Positions 1 to 7,908 are shown, counted from the first letter of the stretch. The stretch is 18,286 nt of DNA from an uncultured Actinomyces sp. (GCA_900541895.1 UWSI01000031.1:1-18286), one strand, 5' to 3'. The notes: generated from the sequence alone by a model not told the origin. Made by a program: numbers and translations.

Positions 1-118
1 AATAAGGCGTGAATACTACGAGTGCACCGCCCCGCGCGGCCAGCGTGAGGCGGCCGATGGGGGAATCGTAGGTGGCGAGTGCCGGATCAGAACTGCTCGG
101 GGTGATCTCGATAGGCAT
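1..118 (-). CDS. ogt: Methylated-DNA--protein-cysteine methyltransferase (Ogt type), N-terminal part, cut by window edge
   Basis: Only the first 39 codons are present; the gene runs off the left end. The frame starts at an ATG (118-116) and contains ATYDSPIGRLTLAARGGALV, the first beta strands of the Ogt/MGMT N-terminal domain, whose hallmark is 'SPIG.L.L...' followed by a small-residue turn. The family removes O6-alkyl groups from guanine by a one-way transfer to an active-site Cys; that Cys (PCHR motif) would lie outside the window, so activity cannot be judged. The start lies inside the end of the protoglobin gene, a 32-bp overlap, and has only a weak GGG-type ribosome binding site. This suggests translation coupled to the upstream gene. 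An in-frame TGA shortly upstream of the ATG limits how far the gene could extend. Confidence 0.72.
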   Translation of the reverse strand, partial: MPIEITPSSSDPALATYDSPIGRLTLAARGGALVVFTPY

Positions 119-680
119 ACGCCCACACTGTCACGGCGACAGTCACAGCGCGAGTCCACGCATCACGGACAGCGTCCAGTTCTGCGCCCTCGAAGCCCTC
201 CGCCAGGAGACGGTGCCCGACCTCCACAGTCGGAGCGATAAAAGCGAGCACGTAGTGTAGTGGCACGAATGGTGTCGAGTCCGCCCCATCCGTCGCGTTC
301 TTCGCCGCAGACATGTGCCGTGCTCCGATCAGGTACTGGTAGTCCAACCACGCCTGGTCACGCTCGCGCGTGCACATGTCGATGATCCACTGGGCGAAGC
401 GCGGCTTTGACGCCTGCGCGTACTCGGGGTTTGGCTGCCCGTCCGGGTGCGCGGAATGTGCTGCCAGATACGTCTTTTGAGCCAGAATTCCGCGCCACGT
501 GTCGACCATTTCCATAGCGTGTGGCGCCAGGATGGGTTCTGCTCGTGAGAGCAGCTCTGCGTCACCGGGCTGGACGTGTGCGGCGGCCTCGATCTGGCGT
601 AGATCCTCGAGTGTGAGCGGGGATGTGGGGACGGCATCGGTGCCGTAGGTGTACCCCGACGAGTGGTCGTAAGCGGTCAT
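87..680 (-). CDS. Protoglobin (single-domain globin of the globin-coupled-sensor lineage)
   Basis: The 197-residue protein closely follows archaeal protoglobin (195 aa in Methanosarcina acetivorans, compared from memory). It has the N-terminal GYTYG segment, DTW at 60-62 (B helix), RFAQWIIDMC around 94-103 (E helix), AWLDYQYLIGARH ending at H122, and a final WAYAYRD helix. H122 aligns with the proximal heme ligand (His F8, H120). F95 aligns with distal F93 and W62 with W60. The residue after that Trp is Arg63, whereas the archaeal protein has the distal Tyr61. No kinase, cyclase or methyl-accepting domain is fused, so this is a free heme protein likely to bind O2, CO or NO; its function here is unknown. 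The start at 680 was chosen because GGAGG lies 5 nt upstream; the open frame continues to 863 but without this support. The gene overlaps ogt by 32 bp. Confidence 0.88.
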   Translation of the reverse strand: MTAYDHSSGYTYGTDAVPTSPLTLEDLRQIEAAAHVQPGDAELLSRAEPILAPHAMEMVDTWRGILAQKTYLAAHSAHPDGQPNPEYAQASKPRFAQWIIDMCTRERDQAWLDYQYLIGARHMSAAKNATDGADSTPFVPLHYVLAFIAPTVEVGHRLLAEGFEGAELDAVRDAWTRAVTVAVTVWAYAYRDHPEQF

Positions 681-693
681 GAGAACCTCCTTG

Positions 694-721
694 AATCGAC
701 GCGTCGATTGTAGCACGTGCT
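694..721 (-). promoter_or_regulatory. Promoter with two palindromes upstream of the protoglobin gene
   Basis: AATCGACGCGTCGATT (694-709) is a perfect 16-bp palindrome that begins 3 bp beyond the GGAGG ribosome binding site. AGCACGTGCT (712-721) is a perfect 10-bp palindrome. Between and overlapping them, a minus-strand TACAAT (712-707) fits a -10 hexamer. I found no good -35 box at normal spacing. The larger palindrome would cover the transcription start region, a usual place for a repressor. Palindromes are seen; the operator role is inferred. Confidence 0.5.
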
Positions 722-783
722 CTGATCGTGTGGGTCTGTTTGACATTCGGGGATGGTGTCGAGGCCATGCGGGCGGGGCGTGG

Positions 784-811
784 TACGCCGCGCGAGTTCG
801 CGGCGCGCGTA
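784..811. other. GC-rich imperfect hairpin in the divergent intergenic region
   Basis: CGCCGCG (786-792) pairs with CGCGGCG (799-805) around a 6-nt loop, and TACGC/GCGTA at 784-788 and 807-811 can pair as an alternative outer stem. It lies between the two divergent genes, upstream of both proposed promoters, with no T-run, so it does not look like a terminator. Nothing else supportable is seen at 722-900 apart from the small inverted repeat GTCAT-AGTG-ATGAC at 875-888. Confidence 0.3.
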
Positions 812-902
812 GCCGCTGTGGTGAGATGGCAACGACGCTGGTGGGGTTGCTCGCGATACGCATAGGTTCAGACTGTCATAGTGATGACGAACGTGCACAC
901 TT

Positions 903-938
903 CGGACATGTGAACGCCTCACCCGTAAACTATATGTA
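903..938 (+). promoter_or_regulatory. Promoter placing the antiporter start at or near +1 (leaderless candidate)
   Basis: CGGACA (903-908, four matches to TTGACA) and TAAACT (927-932, fits TANNNT) are 18 bp apart. Position 938, the A of the antiporter ATG, lies 6 nt after the -10 box, and no Shine-Dalgarno sequence precedes it. This arrangement is typical of leaderless actinobacterial transcripts. Inferred from spacing only. Confidence 0.4.
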
Positions 939-2806
939 TGGAACCGTTGATGATCGCGCTGCTGGGGATGCTCATTATTGTTGCCACGCAGTTTATTGCC
1001 CCCAAAGTTGGCGTCGCATCACCACTGATCCTGCTCGGCGTTGGGCTTGCGATCGGCTTCCTCCCGCAGGTTGGGGCCATCGAAATCGCGCCGCACATCA
1101 TCTTGGAAATTATTCTTCCGCCCCTGCTATTTTCAGCGGCTGTGCGTATGCCAACGATGGATTTCCGCCGAGAAATGCAAGCCGTGGCAATGCTTGCTAT
1201 TCCGTTGGTGTTTATCTCCTCATTCGCCATTGGTTTCCTCATCAACTGGATGGTTCCGCAGATTTCACTGGCGTGGGGCGTGGCGCTGGGAGCTGTTTTA
1301 TCTCCCACCGACGCGGTCGCCGTCACCATTGCCAAGCGCAGCGGCGTCTCGCACCGCATCATTACAGTGCTTGAAGGCGAAGGTCTTTTCAATGACGCCA
1401 CTTCACTGGTGCTTCTCGCTGCGGCGATGAACGCTGGGCTTGCCGCCGATAACGGTGCCCTCAATCCCGCACTGCTCACGGGTCGTGTCCTCGTTGCCCT
1501 TGGCATCGCCATTGTGGTCGGCTTAATCGTCGGTGAAGTGGGGGTTCGGATTCGTTCGATCATCAAAGATCCGTCGACGGATACGGTCTTTTCCTTTGCA
1601 ATGCCTTTCATTGCTTCGATCCCCGCCGAGCATGTGGGTGGCTCGGGATTGGTTGCCGCGGTCGTTGCCGGTCTTGTTGTTTCCGGCCGTCGCGCAGGCA
1701 TGATTTCCGCGCCAAATAGGCGTTTTTCGCAGCAAAATTGGTCAACCATGACTCTCATGCTTGAGAGTGGGATTTTCCTTGCAATGGGGTTGCAGGCATT
1801 TGGCATCATTGAAGAGGCCGATGGAGATGGCGGCGGATTGGCACGAGCCGCCGTGATTGCCGTCATTGCGGGCAGTCTCATTATGCTGATCCGTGCACTC
1901 TTCATCGCACTCATGCTTACTTGGCTTGACCACCGCAGCAAGCACCGTAAGAGGCGCTACGAGGCCGAGGCTGGGCGCCTCGAAGCCTTCGAGCAGCGAA
2001 TGGCACAGGCCTGCACCGTGGACAGCGAGGTTCTGGCATGCCGAAACCTCAGTGAAGAACAGTGGATCAAAACCATGGCCCGCTGGCGGCGCCGCCTCAA
2101 AATTGCCGAGCGGCAACACGCAGTGCGCCGATCCGACATCGATTACTTTGAAAAAGAGCCGCTTGGGCCGCGTGAAGCCAGTGTCATTATCTGGTCCGGA
2201 ATGCGCGGAGCCATCACTCTTGCGGCGGCACAAACGATTTCCGCCGCAGCGCCCATGCGTTCCTTCCTTCTGACGATCGCCCTCTTCATCGCATCTGGTG
2301 CGCTGGTTATTCAAGGGCTTTCGCTGCCGTGGCTGATCCGCTTGATCAAGCCCAAGATGGCCTCTACCGATATCAGTGAAGAAGAACGCGAAGAACTTCG
2401 ACAGGTCATGAGTTCCGCACTCGTGGATACGGCTCTGGCCCAGGCAATCAAGGAAGTTGACGCTCAGACACTTTTGTCTGCTGGAGTCTCGCGAACACTG
2501 TCCCGTCTGGGCAATGTTGTCGACCTGCAATCTGCTCCTTCTTTGGGGAGTTCGAGCGAGCCTCTCCCTGACACCGACGGGGAAAACGAAGCCACTCCCG
2601 TGGAAATGAGCGAAGAGGAAGTTGAACGTTCCTTCACGCGTGAGCAGATTCGCGAGCTGGCACTTGAAGCGATTCACGCTCAGCGTGATGCTCTTCTTCA
2701 GGCTCGTGATGAGGGGATCTTCTCTTCATCAGCCCTAGAAGGAGCTCTTGCTCGACTTGATAACGAGGAGATTCTTCTGGTCTCGGGGCAATCGAATTCC
2801 CACTGA
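938..2806 (+). CDS. CPA1/NhaP-type Na+/H+ antiporter with long cytoplasmic loop and tail
   Basis: The 622-residue membrane protein should exchange Na+ (or another monovalent cation) for H+ across the plasma membrane. About twelve hydrophobic segments fill residues 2-330 and 415-470. CPA1 hallmarks are LSPTDAVA (121-128), EGEGLFNDATS with the N152-D153 pair of the ion site, and GMRGAITLAAA (421-431). A charged stretch of about 85 residues (331-415), rich in Arg, Lys and Glu, interrupts the last membrane segments. The C-terminal tail of about 150 residues contains ERSFTREQIRELALEAIHAQR and RLDNEE, as seen in other CPA1 tails that sense pH or regulate activity. The start is the ATG at 938, which has no ribosome binding site. 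The gene stands alone between a divergent protoglobin gene and the ABC exporter. The transported ion cannot be fixed from sequence. Confidence 0.9.
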   Translation: MEPLMIALLGMLIIVATQFIAPKVGVASPLILLGVGLAIGFLPQVGAIEIAPHIILEIILPPLLFSAAVRMPTMDFRREMQAVAMLAIPLVFISSFAIGFLINWMVPQISLAWGVALGAVLSPTDAVAVTIAKRSGVSHRIITVLEGEGLFNDATSLVLLAAAMNAGLAADNGALNPALLTGRVLVALGIAIVVGLIVGEVGVRIRSIIKDPSTDTVFSFAMPFIASIPAEHVGGSGLVAAVVAGLVVSGRRAGMISAPNRRFSQQNWSTMTLMLESGIFLAMGLQAFGIIEEADGDGGGLARAAVIAVIAGSLIMLIRALFIALMLTWLDHRSKHRKRRYEAEAGRLEAFEQRMAQACTVDSEVLACRNLSEEQWIKTMARWRRRLKIAERQHAVRRSDIDYFEKEPLGPREASVIIWSGMRGAITLAAAQTISAAAPMRSFLLTIALFIASGALVIQGLSLPWLIRLIKPKMASTDISEEEREELRQVMSSALVDTALAQAIKEVDAQTLLSAGVSRTLSRLGNVVDLQSAPSLGSSSEPLPDTDGENEATPVEMSEEEVERSFTREQIRELALEAIHAQRDALLQARDEGIFSSSALEGALARLDNEEILLVSGQSNSH

Positions 2807-2818
2807 TTCGGGGTTTTT
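2792..2818 (+). terminator. Weak intrinsic terminator overlapping the antiporter stop codon
   Basis: TCGAAT (2792-2797) can pair with ATTCGG (2806-2811; one T-G pair) across an 8-nt loop that holds the end of the gene. Two G's and TTTTT (2814-2818) follow. The stem is short, so efficiency is doubtful. Confidence 0.3.
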
Positions 2819-2908
2819 AGCCGTCAACCAGGGGAATCTCCGATGCCGCTCCCGCAGCCATTTTGTTAGTCTTAAAAAGTTCAGCAATTAACGGTGGAAG
2901 GAATCTCA

Positions 2909-5900
2909 GTGCTTGAGCTGCGCAACATCGTCAAGATCTACGAAACTGCAAACCTGCGCCAGGTCGCACTCAATGACGTTTCGGTTGCCTTCCGCGATAG
3001 TGAATTCGTCGCGGTACTGGGCCAGTCGGGTTCGGGTAAAACGACAATGCTCAACGTTGTTGGTGGCCTGGACCATTTCCAAAGCGGTGACCTGGTCATC
3101 GATGGAATCTCAACGAAGGACTACAAAGCACGCGATTGGGATGCTTACCGCAACAACCGCATCGGATTTGTTTTCCAGTCCTACAACCTGATCCCGCACC
3201 AGACCATCTTGTCCAACGTTGAGTTGGCACTGACCCTCTCTGGCGTCTCCCGAGGCGAACGCCGCAAGCGTGCGATGGAAGCCTTGGAACGCGTCGGACT
3301 GGCCGAGCACGTGGGGAAGAAGCCCTCGCAGCTTTCCGGCGGTCAGATGCAGCGCGTCGCCATCGCGCGCGCTCTGATCAACGATCCTGAAATTCTCTTG
3401 GCTGACGAACCTACCGGTGCTCTTGACTCCAAGACCAGCGTCCAGGTCATGGACCTTCTGCGAGACGTCGCTCAGGACCGTTTGGTCATCATGGTGACCC
3501 ACAACCCGGAGCTTGCGTACCAATACGCAACCCGCATTGTCGAGCTCGCGGATGGTGAAGTGATCGCCGATTCGCGTCCTTTCGTCCCGGGTACTGAAGA
3601 AGTTCGCGAGGCCAAGCCGGTGCGCCGTACCTCAATGGGATTCCTGACCGCGCTTTCCCTGTCCTTTAATAACTTGATGACGAAAAAGGGCCGTACCCTG
3701 ATGACCTCTTTCGCGGGGTCTATCGGAATCATTGGTATCGCGGCAATTTTGGCCCTTGCGAACGGCACGAATGCTTACATCGCCCAAACAGAAGAAGAGA
3801 CCCTGGGCGCCTACCCGCTGACCATTCAAAAGACTGGGATGGACATGTCCAGTGCCCTGTCTGCACAAGTGGAAGCCGCTAGCAGTGAGAAGCCGAGCGA
3901 TGGCAAAGTTGGGGTCTCCAAACTGAGGACTCTTGCAGACAATATTCGTGATGCGAAGACGAATGACTTGGCCTCTCTGAAGGCTTTCCTTGACGGAAAT
4001 GGTGGGAATGTCAACTCTTTCGTCAACGCTATCGAATATGACTACGATGTGACGCCACAGATATTCCAGGCAGATACCTCAAAGGACAATATTCAGGTCA
4101 GCCCTGACCAAGCGATGAGTCGAATGGAAACGGGCTTCCGTGGAAGTCCTATGTCCTCGATGGTGGCCACCAACGCCTTCTACCAAATGCCTCAGGCATC
4201 CTCGCTTTACACCTCCTCCTACGATGTTCTTGCCGGCCACTGGCCAACTTCCGCATCTGAAGTCGTTCTTGTCATTGATGAAGACGGCAATATGTCAAAC
4301 CTGATGGAATATGTCCTGGGTCTGAAAGACCACAAGGAATTTGACGAACTGATGCGTCAGTACTACTCGGGGACCATTGGCGAGAAGAACTCTGCCACCC
4401 CGAGTCCTTCACCTTCGGCGAGCGACGCCCCCGCGGCCTCGTACGATTACGACAAGATTTTGGGGATTAAGTACAAGCGCATCAACGCAGCGGCAAAGTA
4501 CACGTGGGACGACAAGTACAAGGTCTGGTCGGATCACTCCTCGGATAAAGAATTCATGAAGAAGCTAATCGACGAAGGGCAAGAACTTCGTATTAGTGCA
4601 ATTGTGAAGCCGAATTCCTCGCATGGGGGAGCGCTGCGCCAAGGCATCGCATACAGCCCTGAGCTGACTCGCCAGATTATTCGCGAGGCCGAGGATAGCC
4701 AGATTGTTAAGGATCAGCGGGCGAACCCGAAGACCGATGTGTTTACGGGTAAGACCTTCCAAGAGCTTGCAGATTCTTCGAAAGATCGTTCCAGTGGCTT
4801 TGACATGTCGAGCTTGTTCACTGTTGATCAAAACAAGCTGTCTGCGGCGTTTTCTATTGATCCTTCCGCCATGCAGATGGATCTATCCTCTCTGAACTTT
4901 AGTGGAATGGATCTATCCGGCCTTGACTTTTCAAACCTTGATCTGTCGGGGATGGACCTGTCGAATATTGATCTTTCGAAGCTCGTTCCCGCTGATGGTT
5001 CGGCCGTGCAGATCGATCCCTCCAAGCTCAACCTGGGCGAACTGAGCAAGAGCGTTCCGCAGCTGCAAAACGTTGATTTTCCCGCGATTATCCGTAAGAC
5101 GCTGGCGGATGGTGCGGTAAAGGATACCGCCGGAACATACTTGAGCTCTCAGGCCAGTCAGATCCTTCAGGGCTTCCAGGAGTACGCGCAAAACCAGATT
5201 GCTGCGGGTGGTTCCACGGACTTTGCCACGCTGGTTTCTGACTACTTCTCGCAGCCCTCAGTAATTCAACAGATCAACACTGCCGTCTCTTCTGATCAGG
5301 TTGTTGATCGTCAGAAACTGATGACAAACCTGCAGGCAGCGCTTGGGAATGACCCGGCGCTTGCCTCGGTCGCCTCTCAGGTATCGACAGAACTTGCACA
5401 CCAGATTTCAGCGCAGATCGCCGCACAGCTTGGTGGCAATCTCATCCGCGGGGTCTCAGCTGCGATCGGTCAGGTTCTTCAAGAGACCATGGCGAACGCC
5501 ATGACTCAGATGATGACTCAGCTATCTCACACAATTGGCCAGCAGATCAGCGCGACAATGAGCCAATTTGCAGCGAATATGAGCAGCGCCTTCCATTTTG
5601 ATCCCGAGGCGATGGCATCGGCCTTCTCGTCGAATCTTGATGAGAAGTCCCTTGCCGCGTTGATGGCAACGATGTTCTCAACGAACGTCCCCACGCTTGA
5701 AACGAACCTGCGCGATCTGGGATGGGCTGACCTGAAGTCACCGAGCAGCATCTCGATCTACCCGAAGTCCTTCAAGGACAAGGACTCCGTTAAAGCTGTG
5801 CTCGACCAGTACAACGCAGACAAGGAAAGTGCGGGTAAGACCGACCAGGTCATTACCTACACCGATGTTATGGGCGTACTCATGAGTTCGGTAACGAAGA

Positions 5901-6313
5901 TCGTCAATGTGATTTCGTGGCTACTCATCGCCTTCGTGTCGATTTCGCTGGTCGTGTCCTCAATCATGATTGCGATCATCACCTACATTTCAGTTCTTGA
6001 ACGCAAGAAGGAAATCGGTATTCTCCGCTCGATCGGTGCCTCAAAGGGCAATGTTTCTGCGGTCTTCAACGCGGAAACATTCATCGAAGGACTGATCGCA
6101 GGCATCATCGGTGTTGGTGTGACCTACGGGATCTGTGGCCTGGTCAATGCAATTGCCGAGCAGGGGTTCCAGGTGAAGAACATTGCCCAGCTTTCCCCGC
6201 TGACAGCCGCGGTATTGGTCGCGATTTCGGTTGGCTTGACCGTGGTTGCTGGTTTGATTCCGGCTTCGCGAGTTTCTCGCCAAGATCCAGTTGAGGCGCT
6301 TCGTTCAGAGTAG
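2909..6313 (+). CDS. Single-chain ABC exporter: ATPase fused to FtsX/MacB-like permease with giant extracellular domain
   Basis: The 1134-residue protein fuses an ATPase (1-225) to a permease. Walker A is GQSGSGKTT (from 38), the signature LSGGQ (142-146), Walker B ILLADEPTG (162-170) and the switch His 198. TM1 is at about 264-286. An outside domain of some 710 residues follows, with a Ser/Pro/Ala linker near 494-511, seven pentapeptide-like units (657-691) and a helical Gln/Ala/Met-rich stretch near 830-900. TM2-4 lie at about 998-1028, 1056-1080 and 1098-1118. ERKKEIGILRSIGAS (1031-1045) and the final PASRVSRQDPVEALR are FtsX-superfamily signatures. This is the MacB/LolCDE type, which uses ATP to move material outside the membrane rather than through a pore; substrate unknown. 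GTG 2909 was chosen over GTG 2894 because GGAAGG lies 7 nt upstream and the protein then begins as typical ATPases do (LELRNIVKIY). Confidence 0.9.
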   Translation: MLELRNIVKIYETANLRQVALNDVSVAFRDSEFVAVLGQSGSGKTTMLNVVGGLDHFQSGDLVIDGISTKDYKARDWDAYRNNRIGFVFQSYNLIPHQTILSNVELALTLSGVSRGERRKRAMEALERVGLAEHVGKKPSQLSGGQMQRVAIARALINDPEILLADEPTGALDSKTSVQVMDLLRDVAQDRLVIMVTHNPELAYQYATRIVELADGEVIADSRPFVPGTEEVREAKPVRRTSMGFLTALSLSFNNLMTKKGRTLMTSFAGSIGIIGIAAILALANGTNAYIAQTEEETLGAYPLTIQKTGMDMSSALSAQVEAASSEKPSDGKVGVSKLRTLADNIRDAKTNDLASLKAFLDGNGGNVNSFVNAIEYDYDVTPQIFQADTSKDNIQVSPDQAMSRMETGFRGSPMSSMVATNAFYQMPQASSLYTSSYDVLAGHWPTSASEVVLVIDEDGNMSNLMEYVLGLKDHKEFDELMRQYYSGTIGEKNSATPSPSPSASDAPAASYDYDKILGIKYKRINAAAKYTWDDKYKVWSDHSSDKEFMKKLIDEGQELRISAIVKPNSSHGGALRQGIAYSPELTRQIIREAEDSQIVKDQRANPKTDVFTGKTFQELADSSKDRSSGFDMSSLFTVDQNKLSAAFSIDPSAMQMDLSSLNFSGMDLSGLDFSNLDLSGMDLSNIDLSKLVPADGSAVQIDPSKLNLGELSKSVPQLQNVDFPAIIRKTLADGAVKDTAGTYLSSQASQILQGFQEYAQNQIAAGGSTDFATLVSDYFSQPSVIQQINTAVSSDQVVDRQKLMTNLQAALGNDPALASVASQVSTELAHQISAQIAAQLGGNLIRGVSAAIGQVLQETMANAMTQMMTQLSHTIGQQISATMSQFAANMSSAFHFDPEAMASAFSSNLDEKSLAALMATMFSTNVPTLETNLRDLGWADLKSPSSISIYPKSFKDKDSVKAVLDQYNADKESAGKTDQVITYTDVMGVLMSSVTKIVNVISWLLIAFVSISLVVSSIMIAIITYISVLERKKEIGILRSIGASKGNVSAVFNAETFIEGLIAGIIGVGVTYGICGLVNAIAEQGFQVKNIAQLSPLTAAVLVAISVGLTVVAGLIPASRVSRQDPVEALRSE
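4877..4981 (+). repeat. Seven pentapeptide-like coding repeats inside the ABC exporter
   Basis: Seven consecutive five-residue units follow [MLI][DN][LF]S[SGNK]: MDLSS, LNFSG, MDLSG, LDFSN, LDLSG, MDLSN, IDLSK. Classical pentapeptide repeats (A[DN]LXX) form a square beta-helix; here the first position is Met/Leu/Ile instead of Ala. Codons vary between units, so this is a protein-level rather than a recent DNA-level repeat. Confidence 0.75.
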
Positions 6314-6402
6314 CTGCGACTTCGACGGGCGTAAGCCTGCGTTACCCTGAAGGTATGCAGCGTTTCTGGAAGATGATCCAGATGCGTACCTGAGGAGGAA
6401 AA

Positions 6403-6987
6403 ATGCCAACGCCTAATACCCTGGCAACGACGGATAGTGTCGCTGTCCTGCTTGCAACCGGATTCGAGGAAGTCGAAGCTCTTGCGGTCGTCGACGCTCT
6501 GTATCGAGCGGGGATCCGCGCGGATCTCATTTCGATTGAAAATGAGCGCCATGTTGTCAGCTCGCATGGGATCAAGCTCGTTTCTGACCTCATGCTTGCA
6601 GACGTGGATTTAGCCTCCTACGCCCTTGTCTTCCTACCGGGTGGTATACCCGGAACGCTTGGGCTGAAGGCAAATGAGCGCGTGCGCGAGGAATTGACGC
6701 GTCGTGCCTCGACGGGAGAAAAGACTGCTGCGATCTGTGCTGCCCCTTCGATTCTGGCTGAACTGGGAGTTCTTCAGGGCAAACGCGCCACTGCAAATCC
6801 TGACTTCATGGATGCCCTGAGCGCGGGAGGTGCGCAGGTTCAGTCTGAGTGCGTTGTCGTTGACGGGAACATTGTGACCAGCAGGGGAGCGGGTACTGCT
6901 CTAGAACTTGGTTTTGAGCTGGTCCGTCAGCTTCTGGGCGACGAGGCCGCGCAGCGCGTGCGTGAGTCCGTCGTGTGGGAGCACTGA
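6403..6987 (+). CDS. DJ-1/PfpI (YajL/ThiJ-like) family protein
   Basis: The 194-residue cytoplasmic protein has the DJ-1 superfamily fold: ATGFEEVEALAVVDALYRAGI (with E25 in the place of DJ-1 E18), FLPGGIPGTLGL, and TAAICAAPSILAELGVLQGKRATANP, in which C112 sits in the nucleophile elbow. The final region with TSRGAGTALELGFELV is also typical. Members have been reported as chaperones, glyoxalases or protein/nucleotide deglycases; the sequence does not decide among these. AGGAGG (6393-6398) precedes the ATG by 4 nt. The stop codon lies inside the ribosome binding site of the TatD gene, so the two are translated as a coupled pair. A weak -10-like TACCCT (6343-6348) lies in the 89-bp gap upstream. 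Confidence 0.9.
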   Translation: MPTPNTLATTDSVAVLLATGFEEVEALAVVDALYRAGIRADLISIENERHVVSSHGIKLVSDLMLADVDLASYALVFLPGGIPGTLGLKANERVREELTRRASTGEKTAAICAAPSILAELGVLQGKRATANPDFMDALSAGGAQVQSECVVVDGNIVTSRGAGTALELGFELVRQLLGDEAAQRVRESVVWEH

Positions 6988-6996
6988 GGAGGCGGA

Positions 6997-7908
6997 ATGG
7001 GTAAGCATAAGCCTCGTCCGTGGCCGGATCCTCCCAATCCCTTGGCGCTGCCGGTCATTGATAACCACACACATCTTCCCGTCCATGAAGGAGAAATCCC
7101 GCGCGCGGATGGGGTCAAGATGCCCCTTGAGGAACAGTTGGAGCGCGCACGCCAAGTAGGCGTGACGAGGATGATTTCCAGTGCCTGTGAGCTACCAGCT
7201 TTTGATCCGATGCTCGAGCTTGCCCGAGCACATGAGGGAGTTCGCGTTGCCCTCGCGATCCACCCGAACGAGGCCGCGCTGCACGCCGGCTTTGCCGAAC
7301 CTTCACCGGATGGTTTGCTTCCCCAAGTGCGTGAGTACCATGTTCCCCTTGACGAGGCCTTATCTGCCGTGGAGGAACGCTTGAGTGACCCGATGGTGGT
7401 CGCAGTGGGGGAGAGCGGTTTGGATTATTTCCGTACCGCTGATCCCGGTCGCGAGGCCCAGAAGGAGTCCTTCCGCGCGCACATCGAAATGGCTGCTCGC
7501 CATGATTTGCCGCTGCAGATTCATGACCGTGATGCTCATGAGGACTCTATTGCCCTGCTGCGTGAGTGCGTGCGTTCGGATCAGCGCATTGTTTTCCATT
7601 GCTTTTCTGGTGATGCGCAGATGGCCGATATTTTGGCTGAGAATGGATGGTATGCGTCTTTTGCGGGGCCAATAAGCTATCCGGCTAATGACAACCTCCG
7701 TCGAGCCTTTGCGGTCCTTCCTCCTGAACTGGTGTTGGTTGAAACGGATGCTCCCTACTTGACCCCACTTCCGTGGAGGGGCTGCCCCAATGCTTCCTAT
7801 GTCATGGCATATACCGTGCGCTTTATGGCTGAGCTCTGGGGTATTTCAGAGCAGCTAGCGTGTGAGCGCCTGACGGAGAATACTGAGCGAGTCTACGGAA
7901 GCTGGTAG
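6997..7908 (+). CDS. tatD: TatD-family metal-dependent hydrolase (3'-5' DNase/RNase type)
   Basis: The 303-residue protein is a TIM-barrel amidohydrolase-like nuclease with all family metal ligands: H24 and H26 (DNHTH), E139 (VGESGLDY), H177 (LQIHDRDA), H201 (VFHCFSG) and D251 (VETDAPYLTP). TatD enzymes trim DNA or RNA ends and take part in DNA repair and RNA quality control. GAGGAGG (6986-6992) begins on the last bases of the upstream stop codon and ends 4 nt before the ATG. In many actinobacteria tatD sits directly before rpfB-rsmA-ispE; here two minus-strand genes come between, and a DJ-1 gene rather than metG precedes it. Confidence 0.93.
   Translation: MGKHKPRPWPDPPNPLALPVIDNHTHLPVHEGEIPRADGVKMPLEEQLERARQVGVTRMISSACELPAFDPMLELARAHEGVRVALAIHPNEAALHAGFAEPSPDGLLPQVREYHVPLDEALSAVEERLSDPMVVAVGESGLDYFRTADPGREAQKESFRAHIEMAARHDLPLQIHDRDAHEDSIALLRECVRSDQRIVFHCFSGDAQMADILAENGWYASFAGPISYPANDNLRRAFAVLPPELVLVETDAPYLTPLPWRGCPNASYVMAYTVRFMAELWGISEQLACERLTENTERVYGSW

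Noticed and set aside
681..863. N-terminal extension of the protoglobin to an ATG at 863
   Set aside because: The extension is Arg/Pro/His-rich, does not match protoglobins, and the ATG at 680 has a GGAGG site and gives the family's normal length.
679..1374. 231-codon plus-strand frame crossing the promoter region into the antiporter
   Set aside because: It overlaps the antiporter in another frame, contains Cys/His/Arg-rich shadow sequence and would cover the palindromic promoter.
919..1941. Long open frame of 340 codons on the minus strand inside the antiporter gene
   Set aside because: It is antisense to a well-supported membrane protein, has a composition typical of a shadow frame (Ser/Thr/Ala/Arg/Met-rich without domain motifs) and no ribosome binding site.
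1742..2677. 311-codon minus-strand frame, also antisense to the antiporter
   Set aside because: No recognisable motifs; a mirror of the coding strand's codon bias.
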